Of a stretch of DNA of 5,522 bases, positions 1 to 5,522 are shown in pieces. The number at the start of each line of letters is the position of its first letter. Position 1 is the stretch's first letter. Location: contig CAOJLW010000161.1 in assembly GCA_948438565.1 (NCBI GenBank), positions 1 through 5,522 on the forward strand, given 5' to 3'. The position numbers were made by a program, and so were the translations under genes. A model generated the notes under the pieces. It did no database searches, was not told where the DNA came from, and saw nothing but the letters and a program-made list of their open reading frames with translations. Source of the DNA: an uncultured Lachnospiraceae bacterium. GTDB taxonomy: Bacteria > Bacillota > Clostridia > Lachnospirales > Lachnospiraceae.

Positions 1-147
1 ATAATGAATAACTAAAAAAGACAATCGATGTTCTTAATAAAAAAATAAATCCATTACATCATAACACACCTCACCAAAACAAGCAAGAAAAAACATCCGA
101 TTTCACCGTTCGATTTGATCCATTTCCGGTTGTCATTTTGCCTAGGA

Positions 148-1065
148 CTACTTTGTAACAGAGTCCGCACCATTTACCATCCGTCCGTTTTTAGCAGACT
201 TTCCCCTGTCTTTCATATTATGCTGAAATTTCTGCTGATTATTCCTCCAGAACTCCAAAATCCGTTCCAGCAAGAGACTGTCTTTATCTTGGCGACAAGC
301 ATATTGACGATAAACTCCCGTATCCCATAGATAATTTAATATCTCATTTTGATAATGCATAATCGCCTCACTATGGCGCAGCCAGGTTTCCCTGGATTTA
401 TCTGTCCCTGCCACCTTTTTGACATATTCCGCATTAAAATTCAGATGGAACAAATACCAAAGAGCCGCTGCAAAAAACAAAGCCGCCAGCAAGACCAGAA
501 TTTTACCCCATAATGGAAAAGCAGCCACGGAAGCGGCGTTTGTCTGTATCCATGTCCATATCGTATCTGCATATGCTCCAACTATGGCTCCAACGCCCAA
601 TGTCAAAAGTCGTACAATCCAACGTCCCGCTTTTTGTATCAGATTTGATTTTGTATCATATTGGAATTGACGATAGGCCTCTTTAAAATACTTTTTTTTA
701 TTTTTTTCCAAAGCAAGCAAATGTTCAAAATAATTGGACTCCAGCCAAAGATAAAACTGTCGTTTTTCCAAGCTGTTATCCTGTAGCCATTTCTCTGCGA
801 ACCAGCCCAGCAATGCAAAATTAATCTCGCCAATATCTGTCTCCTGAATCGGCAAACCATACGTATGGTATTGCCCTTTTTTCCATTGTTTTGCATTCCG
901 ATCCTGTAAGTTTGCCTCAAACTCTTGTTTATATTCTTGGCAATCTTTACGCATCTGTACAATACCGTTGGCATCTAAATTAATGTTCCCTCTTATATAT
1001 TTGTTTGGAAACCCATACCAAACACCATGTATGCATTTTAAGATTCCGTTCCAAACCCTTCTCAT
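148..1065 (-). CDS. Two-transmembrane protein, SLATT/DUF4231-like, possibly N-terminally truncated
   Basis: This 305-residue protein has a soluble N-terminal part (1-140, rich in Lys, Gln, Trp and Tyr), two hydrophobic segments (about 149-172 and 187-207) and a C-terminal helical part. The order of two membrane helices followed by a region with RETWLRHSEAIMHYQNEIL (225-243), a G-x-Y turn (250-252), then LLLERILEFW (264-273) resembles the SLATT / DUF4231 families. Those families are proposed membrane effectors of nucleotide-triggered conflict systems; I infer this from pattern alone, without a profile search. The ATG start has a GGGGG stretch 9 bases upstream and an in-frame TGA at 1081-1083, so this frame cannot extend further. 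Coding-like sequence in another frame overlaps the start (see 980-1295), so the N-terminus may be truncated. No partner sensor or nucleotide synthase gene is visible next to it. That it is a coding frame is fairly sure; its function is not. Confidence 0.6.
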   Translation of the reverse strand: MRRVWNGILKCIHGVWYGFPNKYIRGNINLDANGIVQMRKDCQEYKQEFEANLQDRNAKQWKKGQYHTYGLPIQETDIGEINFALLGWFAEKWLQDNSLEKRQFYLWLESNYFEHLLALEKNKKKYFKEAYRQFQYDTKSNLIQKAGRWIVRLLTLGVGAIVGAYADTIWTWIQTNAASVAAFPLWGKILVLLAALFFAAALWYLFHLNFNAEYVKKVAGTDKSRETWLRHSEAIMHYQNEILNYLWDTGVYRQYACRQDKDSLLLERILEFWRNNQQKFQHNMKDRGKSAKNGRMVNGADSVTK

Positions 1066-1295
1066 TGCATATAACCCCCATCACAAGATTTTGTCCATAC
1101 CCCTGCTTCACGCCATCCTCATATAAGGCCTTCAATATTATAAACCATTGATAATTAATTGTATAGATTTTAAAAAATCTTTTTCCATATCCCTGGATCA
1201 GCCTACAAAAACTAGCAAAAAAAATTTCACTATCCATTACTACAAACAAATATGCTGTATGTAAAATCCCTGTAACTGTTATCGCCCTTCTTCAT
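980..1295 (-). pseudogene. Probable frameshifted N-terminal coding remnant of the 148-1065 gene
   Basis: Two further open stretches lie on the same strand immediately upstream of the 305-residue frame. The first starts with ATG at 1295 and reads MKKGDNSYRDFTYSIFVCSN, one more Gly, and a TAG at 1230-1232. The second is open from about 1290 to 980 and contains DSEIFFASFCRLIQGYGK and ALYEDGVKQGYGQNLVMGVI; it overlaps the 305-residue frame by about 85 bases. Its first possible starts, TTG at 1249 and ATG at 1237, have no ribosome binding site. One reading is a single gene whose N-terminus has been split by two frameshifts, one near the run of eight T on the minus strand at about 1215-1230 and one in the overlap. 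The alternative is that these are chance open frames in AT-rich DNA. I do not recognise the family. Confidence 0.3.
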
Positions 1296-1301
1296 AATCT
1301 A
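1275..1301 (+). promoter_or_regulatory. Candidate sigma-K (late mother-cell) promoter of the SleC-like gene
   Basis: AC at 1275-1276, a 16-base spacer, then CATAATCTA at 1293-1301 match the sigma-K pattern AC-N16/17-CATANNNTA. Transcription would start near 1309, leaving a leader of about 27 bases that contains the AAAAGGAGA ribosome binding site at 1317-1325, ahead of the ATG at 1336. The position and the nature of the downstream gene support it. The motif is short and AT-rich, so a chance match is possible. No convincing sigma-A promoter was seen here. Confidence 0.4.
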
Positions 1302-1335
1302 TATTATATGTTGAAGAAAAGGAGATTTTTCATTT

Positions 1336-3156
1336 ATGGCCATCGGCTATTTAAGCGTCCAGGCACGAACCGCCCATAATGCCCTTCCGTTAAGCGGAGT
1401 ACACGTCAAAATTCTGGACTATATGGGTAACACAATCTATGAACTGACTACGGATGAAAGCGGCGAAACGCAAAAAGTCCCATTAGAAACGGTAGACAAA
1501 AGCTTTTCCAACAATCAATATTTCTCCGGAACGCCCTTTTTTAGTTACAATGTCCTGGCACAAGCGGCAGGCTTCGACTCGCTTTATATTACGGCAATAC
1601 CGATATTTGAAAAAGAAACGGCTGTTTTGCCGCTTACGCTGATACCCATGCAGCATATGCAACGCAATCCAAGCCTGACTGAAATTTTTATCGGCCAGCC
1701 TGCCGTTGCTATGCAAGGCAAACGTATTCAACAAGGAGAGGAATCCCAACAGGGTTATGTACTGCGGCAAGTCGTTATCCCAAATCCTATCACCGTCCAC
1801 CTTGGCGCGCCAAATTCTTCTGCCCAAAATGTACGGGTATCGTTTCCGGATTATGTAAAAAACGTTGCCAGCAGTGAAATTTACCCGACCTGGCCCGACG
1901 CCGCTTTAAGAGCCAACATCTATGCGATTATTACCTTTGCCTTAAACAGGGTATATACCGAATGGTACCAAAGCCGCGGGTACAATTTTGATATTACCAA
2001 CAATACCGCTTATGACCAATATTTTGTATACGGACGGCCGATTTATGAATCCATCAGCCGCATTGTAGACGAAATTTTTAATGAATATGTCCGACGGCAA
2101 GGACAAAACGCGCCTTATTTTACTTCTTTTTGCAACGGCACAACTTCTACCTGTCAGGGATTGTCCCAATGGGGAACTGTCACATATGCCGAACAGGGTT
2201 TGAACCCTTTACAAATTCTGCGCGCCTATTATCCAAATGATATTGAAATTGCAGAAACCAATATTATTACCGGCGTCCTGTCCTCCTATCCCGGCGCAGC
2301 GCTGAAAATCGGCAGCCGTGGACCGGATGTGCAAGCTATTCAGACCTATTTAAAACGGATTCGACGCAATTACCCCGCCATCCCTGCCATTACTGATGCG
2401 GACGGCGTATACCAAAACAGCACCAAAGCTGCGGTGGCCAAATTCCAGAGTGTTTTTAACCTGACTGCCGACGGCATTGTCGGAAAAAGCACCTGGTATA
2501 AAATTTCCAGCATATACACTGCGGTTGCCAGATTGGCGGAATTAAACAGCGAAGGCAATACCCTGGGCATAGGAACCGTCCCCCCCACTACCATACTGCG
2601 TCAGGGGGCCAGAGGGCAGGATGTGATTACCCTGCAATACCTCTTAAATGTGATTTCAGAATATTATCCAAACGTACCCGCCCCATCCCAGGACGGTATT
2701 TTTGGCGGTCAGACTGCGGAAGCTGTAAAAGCGTTCCAGCAGGCCGTGCGGCTTTCGCCTGACGGAATTGTCGGTCCGCAAACCTGGGAAGCTTTATATC
2801 AAACCTATCGGGGCATCAGCCAAAACGTCCCGTCCCCAGGACCGGAAGCGGGAACGATAGAATATATTGTCCAACCCGGAGATACCCTTTGGTCCCTTGC
2901 CCGCCGATATGGCACAACAGTCAACGCCATTCAACAGAAAAATAATCTGACAAGCGATCTGCTGCTGGTCGGGCAGACGCTTCTGATACCGTCATCTTTG
3001 GCATCGTCGCACCTGGAATATACAGTTTCAGCCGGCGATACTCTTTGGTCGATTGCCCGGAAATACGGCACAACGGTCAACGCTATCAAAAATCTAAACG
3101 GACTGACCAACGATACCATACGCATCGGTCAAGTACTGAAAATACCGCAAAACTAA
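1336..3156 (+). CDS. SleC-like spore cortex-lytic enzyme (SpoIID-type lytic transglycosylase) with two peptidoglycan-binding and two LysM domains
   Basis: This 606-residue protein probably cleaves spore cortex peptidoglycan during germination, as SleC of clostridia does. Residues 4-104 resemble the SleC pre-region, a beta-sandwich-like stretch with a TTDESGET motif. A linker leads to VLRQVVIPNPITVHLG (142-157), which resembles the site where Csp proteases release mature SleC. The SpoIID-type domain spans about 165-305: E181 in NVASSEIYPTW aligns with the SpoIID catalytic Glu, followed by ALRANIYAIITFALNRVY, NNTAYDQYFVYGR and GLSQWGT. C266 and C273 sit before SQWG, where some clostridial SpoIID-type proteins bind zinc. 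Peptidoglycan-binding repeats lie at about 325-393 and 423-490 (each with DGIVG...TW), and LysM repeats at 509-552 and 561-604. There is no signal peptide, as expected for a protein made in the mother cell. Classical SleC, as I recall, is around 420-440 residues with one peptidoglycan-binding domain, so this is an extended form or a paralogue; hence no symbol. It is probably transcribed alone. Confidence 0.88.
   Translation: MAIGYLSVQARTAHNALPLSGVHVKILDYMGNTIYELTTDESGETQKVPLETVDKSFSNNQYFSGTPFFSYNVLAQAAGFDSLYITAIPIFEKETAVLPLTLIPMQHMQRNPSLTEIFIGQPAVAMQGKRIQQGEESQQGYVLRQVVIPNPITVHLGAPNSSAQNVRVSFPDYVKNVASSEIYPTWPDAALRANIYAIITFALNRVYTEWYQSRGYNFDITNNTAYDQYFVYGRPIYESISRIVDEIFNEYVRRQGQNAPYFTSFCNGTTSTCQGLSQWGTVTYAEQGLNPLQILRAYYPNDIEIAETNIITGVLSSYPGAALKIGSRGPDVQAIQTYLKRIRRNYPAIPAITDADGVYQNSTKAAVAKFQSVFNLTADGIVGKSTWYKISSIYTAVARLAELNSEGNTLGIGTVPPTTILRQGARGQDVITLQYLLNVISEYYPNVPAPSQDGIFGGQTAEAVKAFQQAVRLSPDGIVGPQTWEALYQTYRGISQNVPSPGPEAGTIEYIVQPGDTLWSLARRYGTTVNAIQQKNNLTSDLLLVGQTLLIPSSLASSHLEYTVSAGDTLWSIARKYGTTVNAIKNLNGLTNDTIRIGQVLKIPQN
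2860..3147 (+). repeat. Tandem LysM-coding repeats at the 3' end of the SleC-like gene
   Basis: Two copies of a roughly 44-codon LysM unit (2860-2991 and 3016-3147) are separated by an 8-residue linker. Both encode the core GDTLW followed by S-x-A-R-x-YGTTVNAI and end in a G-Q-x-L-x-IP motif. They are also similar at DNA level (for example GGCACAAC followed by GTCAACGC in both), indicating a duplication within the gene. LysM modules bind N-acetylglucosamine in peptidoglycan, so they would anchor the enzyme to cortex or cell wall. Confidence 0.85.
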
Positions 3157-3158
3157 AA

Positions 3159-3203
3159 ACCCGTGGGCAGAATTTCAATCTGTCCACGGGTCTTTCTATT
3201 TTA
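3159..3203. terminator. Bidirectional intrinsic terminator between convergent genes
   Basis: Arms at 3159-3171 (ACCCGTGGGCAGA) and 3179-3191 (TCTGTCCACGGGT) form a 13-bp stem with one G-U pair and a 7-base loop. On the plus strand a T-rich tract follows (3192-3203). On the minus strand the hairpin is followed by GTTTTTAGTTTT. It lies 2 bases after the SleC-like stop codon and about 13 bases beyond the stop codon of the opposing gene, so it can serve both. Confidence 0.9.
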
Positions 3204-3204
3204 T

Positions 3205-4119
3205 TTACAGGGCAACATCCATCGTCAACCCTTTTAAATCTTCTGCCAACAGCTTTTCTTCCATCATCAGCTTTTTGATTTCATCGTCCATATTCTGAAC
3301 GGTTTCATCGCTGTCCAACACCTGTTCCGTCAGATCGTCTATTTTTTCCCGAATGCTTTCCGTAAGCGCTTCTTCTCTCGTCCGATCTTCCTTCGCCGCT
3401 TCGATGCGCGCTTCCTCTTCTTCCTCTTCTTCTTTTCGATCGTTAGCGGCATCCTGGATTTCTTCGGCTTTCTCATCGATCTGATCTTTTGCATCATCGA
3501 TCAGCATACCAGCCGCCTCTTTGGCAGCCGCGGCCAAAATCTCTTCCTTGGCCTTTTCCGCGTCAATAATCGCATGAGAACGCAATCGATCCACCTTAAC
3601 GCTGCGAATGGAACGGCCTTCCAGAGCCATATCTTCCTGGTTTTTGGCAATCTTGGTTTTCCAATGATCCGCCTGTTTATACAATTCCATGGACAGCTTC
3701 TGGTACTCCGTCAACTCGCCCATATTTTCCAGACGCTCCTGTTCTTCAGGCGTCAACAGCTGCATCGTACCGTGCTTTTCGATATCATATTGTTTTTGTA
3801 AAAGCTCAAGATCCTTCTGCTCCTGACTGTCGTCCTCAACGTTGTATGCTTCTTTGGCATCGCGCATCCTTTGCCGGAGATCTTGTAACAATCCATGCGC
3901 TTCGTCATTCTCTGCCTGTAAATTCTGGACGTGCTCCTGTCGCTCCTCAATGCTCCTATCAATCTTTTTTTCCGCCTTATGAGCAGAAGAGACAATATGC
4001 ATGGCCTCTTTTTGATAAAGCTGTTTTTTCATGGCAATCCGTTCTTTGACATCCATCGGCTGTTTTGCAAATGGAGTATTTCCCACAAAAAAAGCTTTTC
4101 CCTGTTGCGTAATTTTCAT
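3205..4119 (-). CDS. Acidic coiled-coil protein of unknown function
   Basis: This 304-residue soluble protein has no signal peptide, membrane segment or cysteine. It is dominated by charged helical sequence. A distinct N-terminal segment (about 1-45, including FFVGNTPFAKQPMDVKERIA) looks like a specific motif rather than coiled coil. Long helices follow at about 46-92 and 125-160. A segment with RSIRSVKVDRLRSHAIIDAE lies at 169-188, then an Ala-rich stretch (195-203), a run of seven Glu (230-236) and a final predicted coiled coil (246-297). The start is supported by AAGGGAGGA about 6 bases upstream of the ATG. It converges on the SleC-like gene and follows the rpmF terminator, so it probably has its own promoter; a sigma-E-like -10 (GATACAGT, minus strand, 4171-4178) is a weak candidate. 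I do not recognise the family. A structural or scaffold role is only inferred from composition. Confidence 0.8.
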   Translation of the reverse strand: MKITQQGKAFFVGNTPFAKQPMDVKERIAMKKQLYQKEAMHIVSSAHKAEKKIDRSIEERQEHVQNLQAENDEAHGLLQDLRQRMRDAKEAYNVEDDSQEQKDLELLQKQYDIEKHGTMQLLTPEEQERLENMGELTEYQKLSMELYKQADHWKTKIAKNQEDMALEGRSIRSVKVDRLRSHAIIDAEKAKEEILAAAAKEAAGMLIDDAKDQIDEKAEEIQDAANDRKEEEEEEEARIEAAKEDRTREEALTESIREKIDDLTEQVLDSDETVQNMDDEIKKLMMEEKLLAEDLKGLTMDVAL

Positions 4120-4223
4120 ACTCTGTCCTCCCTTATCCGGTGCATGGCCATTTTCTACTATTTCTTATAGACTGTATCGACAAAACTATCCAAAAAATAA
4201 ACCCAACTTTTGCAATTTCTTAG

Positions 4224-4260
4224 TTAAAATAAAAAAAGAACCCGGCTCTGCCGGATCCTT
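4224..4260 (-). terminator. Intrinsic terminator of the yceD-rpmF operon
   Basis: On the minus strand, AAGGATCCGGC (4260-4250) pairs with GCCGGGTTCTT (4246-4236) across a 3-base loop. This gives an 11-bp stem with two G-U pairs, followed by TTTTTTTATTTT. It begins 3 bases after the rpmF stop codon, so transcription of the operon ends here. Confidence 0.92.
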
Positions 4261-4263
4261 TGC

Positions 4264-4443
4264 TTATTCAACGCTGATGATTTCTTTTTTATTGTAAGAG
4301 CCGCAATTTTTGCACACCCTATGGGGTACCATTAACGCACCGCATTTACTGCACTTTACCAATGTTGGAATCGTCATCTTCCAGTGCGCCCTTCTCTTAT
4401 CTCTCCTTGATTTGGAAGATTTATTTTTTGGACAAATTGACAC
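4264..4443 (-). CDS. rpmF: 50S ribosomal protein L32 (bL32)
   Basis: This 59-residue protein is a structural component of the large ribosomal subunit that binds 23S rRNA. It begins MSICPKNKSSKSRRDKRRA, the basic N-terminal tail typical of clostridial L32, followed by HWKMTIPTLVKCSKCG and ending NKKEIISVE. Four cysteines (C31, C34, C44, C47; pattern C-x2-C-x9-C-x2-C) form an intact zinc ribbon, so this is the zinc-containing form rather than the cysteine-free paralogue made under zinc limitation in some bacteria. The start is GTG, fixed by AAGGAGGTG about 8 bases upstream and by family length; no in-frame ATG fits. It lies 3 bases after the yceD stop codon, in the operon order yceD-rpmF common in bacteria, and probably shares the yceD promoter. 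The gene is followed directly by a terminator rather than by plsX, its frequent downstream neighbour. Confidence 0.97.
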   Translation of the reverse strand: MSICPKNKSSKSRRDKRRAHWKMTIPTLVKCSKCGALMVPHRVCKNCGSYNKKEIISVE

Positions 4444-4446
4444 AGA

Positions 4447-4965
4447 TCACACCTCCTTAAATTGATTAAAAATATCCTGAATCGCAGCCATTCTGGGATC
4501 CGGCTCTGTTCTGTCGCAGGAACAGTCCCGAACATTGAGATTTGCACCGCATTTTTTGCAGATACCTTTACAATCCTCCCTGCATAAAACCCTCATCGGC
4601 CAATTGATCAGGATTTCATCATAGATAAGTTTATCGACATCCAGATATGAGCCGTTGATATAGTCCGTATCCTCTTCCTTTGCATCCTCTTGCGCTATCA
4701 ATGGATCATTCCGGTCAATCACAAGATGCACGGCTACCTGCACTTCTGCAAGACATCTGCCGCAAGGAACCGCAAGCGTTACGTCTGTTTCTCCAAAAAT
4801 CAGCATTCGCTTATTCTCCTGATTCTCGCAACGCAAGGTAAACGGCATTTTTTTTGTAATAGGGAACGTACCTAATTTCGATTGAAACGATGCAAGATCC
4901 GTTTCCACTTGCTGCTCCACTATCTTATTCTCTTCTGATAGTAAATTGGTAATATCTACTTTCAC
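4447..4965 (-). CDS. yceD: YceD / DUF177 family protein, 23S rRNA accumulation protein
   Basis: This 172-residue cytosolic protein belongs to the DUF177 (YceD) family, whose members in E. coli and plants are linked to 23S rRNA accumulation; the exact mechanism is not settled. The hallmarks are all present: CGRCL at 68-72, LDVDKLIYDEILINWP (108-123), the Cys cluster C128, C132, C136, C139 (VLCRED, CKGICKKCGANLN), C148 and C150, and the closing DPRMAAIQDIF (156-166). The Cys pairs suggest metal binding. The start is GTG, preceded by TAGGAG about 7 bases upstream; the ATG overlapping it is out of frame and hits a stop codon at once. It is the first gene of a two-gene operon with rpmF, driven by a strong promoter at 4992-5020 that leaves a leader of only about 20 bases. 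Length and domain content are normal for the family. Confidence 0.93.
   Translation of the reverse strand: MKVDITNLLSEENKIVEQQVETDLASFQSKLGTFPITKKMPFTLRCENQENKRMLIFGETDVTLAVPCGRCLAEVQVAVHLVIDRNDPLIAQEDAKEEDTDYINGSYLDVDKLIYDEILINWPMRVLCREDCKGICKKCGANLNVRDCSCDRTEPDPRMAAIQDIFNQFKEV
4450..4458 (-). promoter_or_regulatory. rpmF ribosome binding site inside the yceD 3' end
   Basis: AAGGAGGTG on the minus strand is a near-perfect Shine-Dalgarno sequence and at the same time encodes the last three residues of YceD (Lys-Glu-Val). It sets the GTG at 4443 as the rpmF start and suggests translational coupling, since ribosomes finishing yceD uncover or deliver to this site. Confidence 0.85.
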
Positions 4966-4991
4966 ATCTGTCTCCTATCCATACCTAAGAT

Positions 4992-5020
4992 ATTATACCC
5001 AGGGTTTTTCCATTTGTCAA
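4992..5020 (-). promoter_or_regulatory. Sigma-A promoter of yceD-rpmF
   Basis: The minus strand carries a perfect -35 TTGACA (5020-5015), a 17-base spacer and a perfect -10 TATAAT (4997-4992). Transcription should start near 4985, just ahead of the yceD ribosome binding site. A consensus promoter of this quality fits a highly expressed ribosomal protein operon. Confidence 0.92.
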
Positions 5021-5046
5021 TATTTTTATTTTCTTTCTTTTTCCTA

Positions 5047-5075
5047 TTGACTTTTTTGTATTTTTATATTATTGT
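5047..5075 (+). promoter_or_regulatory. Probable sigma-A promoter of the GntR-family gene
   Basis: TTGACT (5047-5052), a 17-base spacer and TATTGT (5070-5075) form a -35/-10 pair, with a T-rich spacer. The -35 is good and the -10 moderate. The -10 lies within the left arm of the inverted repeat, so a bound repressor would block it. Other A/T-rich hexamers nearby (TATATT, TATTAT) fit the spacing worse. Confidence 0.55.
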
Positions 5076-5096
5076 ATTAATCATCTAATACAATAA
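5069..5096. promoter_or_regulatory. Operator-like inverted repeat, likely bound by the GntR regulator
   Basis: TTATTGTATTA (5069-5079) and TAATACAATAA (5086-5096) are perfect 11-bp complementary arms around a 6-base spacer. The repeat overlaps the probable -10 of the GntR gene and lies 22 bases before its ATG, the classic place for an autorepression operator. The TGTATTA/TAATACA half-sites resemble sites of YtrA-type regulators as I recall them. It has no following T-tract and is not a terminator. Confidence 0.75.
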
Positions 5097-5118
5097 CACA
5101 TACAAGAGAGGTGATTAC

Positions 5119-5499
5119 ATGGCATGGAACCTTACTTCCGACCGCCCTATTTTTATACAGCTAATTGAAATTATACAGATTGCCATTATATCCGGGAAAT
5201 ATGCGCCGGGTGACAAGCTTCCGTCTGTACGGGATCTTGCCTTTGAGGCGTCTGTCAATCCCAATACCATGCAAAAAGCGCTTGCCGAACTGGAACGGGA
5301 CGGACTTGTTTTTTCCCAACGAACCAGCGGACGATTTATTACGGAGGACACTACAATGATTGAACAATTAAAATCCACCCTTGCCAGAGAAAAAATCGAA
5401 CAATTTTTAGAAACCATGCAAAACCTTGGTTTCCAAAAAGAAGAAACCGTTACATTGATAACTGAATTAGGTAATTGCGAAACAAGTTCAAAATCTTGA
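5119..5499 (+). CDS. GntR-family transcriptional regulator, YtrA subfamily
   Basis: This 126-residue DNA-binding repressor has an N-terminal winged helix-turn-helix (about 10-75) with the GntR signature: PIFIQLIEIIQIAIISGKY, then PGDKLPSVRDLA (30-41), the recognition helix region VNPNTMQKALAELERDGLV (46-64) and the wing SQRTSGRFI. The remaining 50 or so residues form a short helical dimerisation tail without a ligand-binding domain, as in the YtrA subfamily. Such regulators usually control a downstream ABC transporter operon, often responsive to cell-envelope stress. The start ATG follows GAGAGGTG by 5 bases. It is divergent from yceD, and an inverted repeat over its promoter suggests autorepression. 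The stop lies 23 bases before the window edge, so its partner genes are not visible and no specific symbol is given. Confidence 0.93.
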   Translation: MAWNLTSDRPIFIQLIEIIQIAIISGKYAPGDKLPSVRDLAFEASVNPNTMQKALAELERDGLVFSQRTSGRFITEDTTMIEQLKSTLAREKIEQFLETMQNLGFQKEETVTLITELGNCETSSKS

Positions 5500-5522
5500 T
5501 TCCAATAGGGTAAAGGCCCGGT

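Noticed and set aside
53..76. Minus-strand GAGGTG followed by ATG ATG, looking like a gene start
   Set aside because: The frame stops immediately (ATG ATG TAA) and the other frames stop within a few codons before the window edge, so no gene is supported.
115..330. Plus-strand 71-codon open frame
   Set aside because: It lies antisense to the 305-residue gene, has no ribosome binding site, and its peptide resembles no family.
1483..1827. Minus-strand 114-codon open frame inside the SleC-like gene
   Set aside because: It is antisense to a well-supported coding region and shows no start signals; it is a shadow frame.
3418..3435. Simple CTT/TCC-rich repeat
   Set aside because: It is the poly-Glu codon run (seven Glu) of the coiled-coil protein, not an independent repeat element.
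5021..5045. Pyrimidine-rich tract between the divergent promoters, considered as a terminator T-run
   Set aside because: No hairpin precedes it on either strand; it is ordinary AT-rich promoter-flanking DNA.
4966..5118. Possible riboswitch or attenuator in the divergent intergenic region
   Set aside because: The yceD leader is only about 20 bases, and the sole strong palindrome lies over the GntR promoter with no following T-run, which fits an operator better.

Overview
The window looks like chromosomal DNA of an anaerobic, spore-forming Firmicute of the class Clostridia, most like Lachnospiraceae or a close relative. The evidence is AT-rich intergenic DNA, strong AGGAGG ribosome binding sites, a clostridial-type ribosomal protein L32 starting MSICPKNKSSKSRRDKRRA, and a SleC-type spore cortex-lytic enzyme. 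No mobile element, CRISPR array, tRNA or rRNA is visible.

Layout from left to right. Positions 1-147 hold no gene I can support. At 148-1065 (minus) is a membrane protein with two transmembrane segments and a C-terminal helical region resembling the SLATT / DUF4231 group. Upstream of its start, coding-like sequence in two other frames (980-1295) suggests the gene has lost its N-terminus to frameshifts. At 1336-3156 (plus) is a 606-residue SleC-like germination enzyme: a pre-pro region, a SpoIID-type lytic transglycosylase domain, two peptidoglycan-binding repeats and two LysM repeats. A motif matching the late mother-cell sigma-K promoter lies just upstream. A strong hairpin at 3159-3191 ends this gene and probably also the convergent gene at 3205-4119 (minus), an acidic, coiled-coil-rich protein of unknown function.

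The right end holds a two-gene minus-strand operon, yceD (DUF177) then rpmF, with a near-perfect sigma-A promoter (TTGACA-17-TATAAT), GTG starts for both genes, a 3-bp gap between them and an intrinsic terminator directly after rpmF. Divergent from it, at 5119-5499 (plus), is a small YtrA-type GntR repressor. An 11-bp perfect inverted repeat overlaps the likely -10 of its promoter, which points to autorepression. Its partner genes, usually ABC transporter subunits, would lie beyond the right edge.

Two parts fit sporulation and germination (the SleC-like protein with its sigma-K-like promoter) and core translation (yceD-rpmF). I see no complete new multi-gene system. The points most worth checking are the disrupted SLATT-like gene, the extended domain set of the SleC-like enzyme, the uncharacterised coiled-coil protein and the GntR operator.
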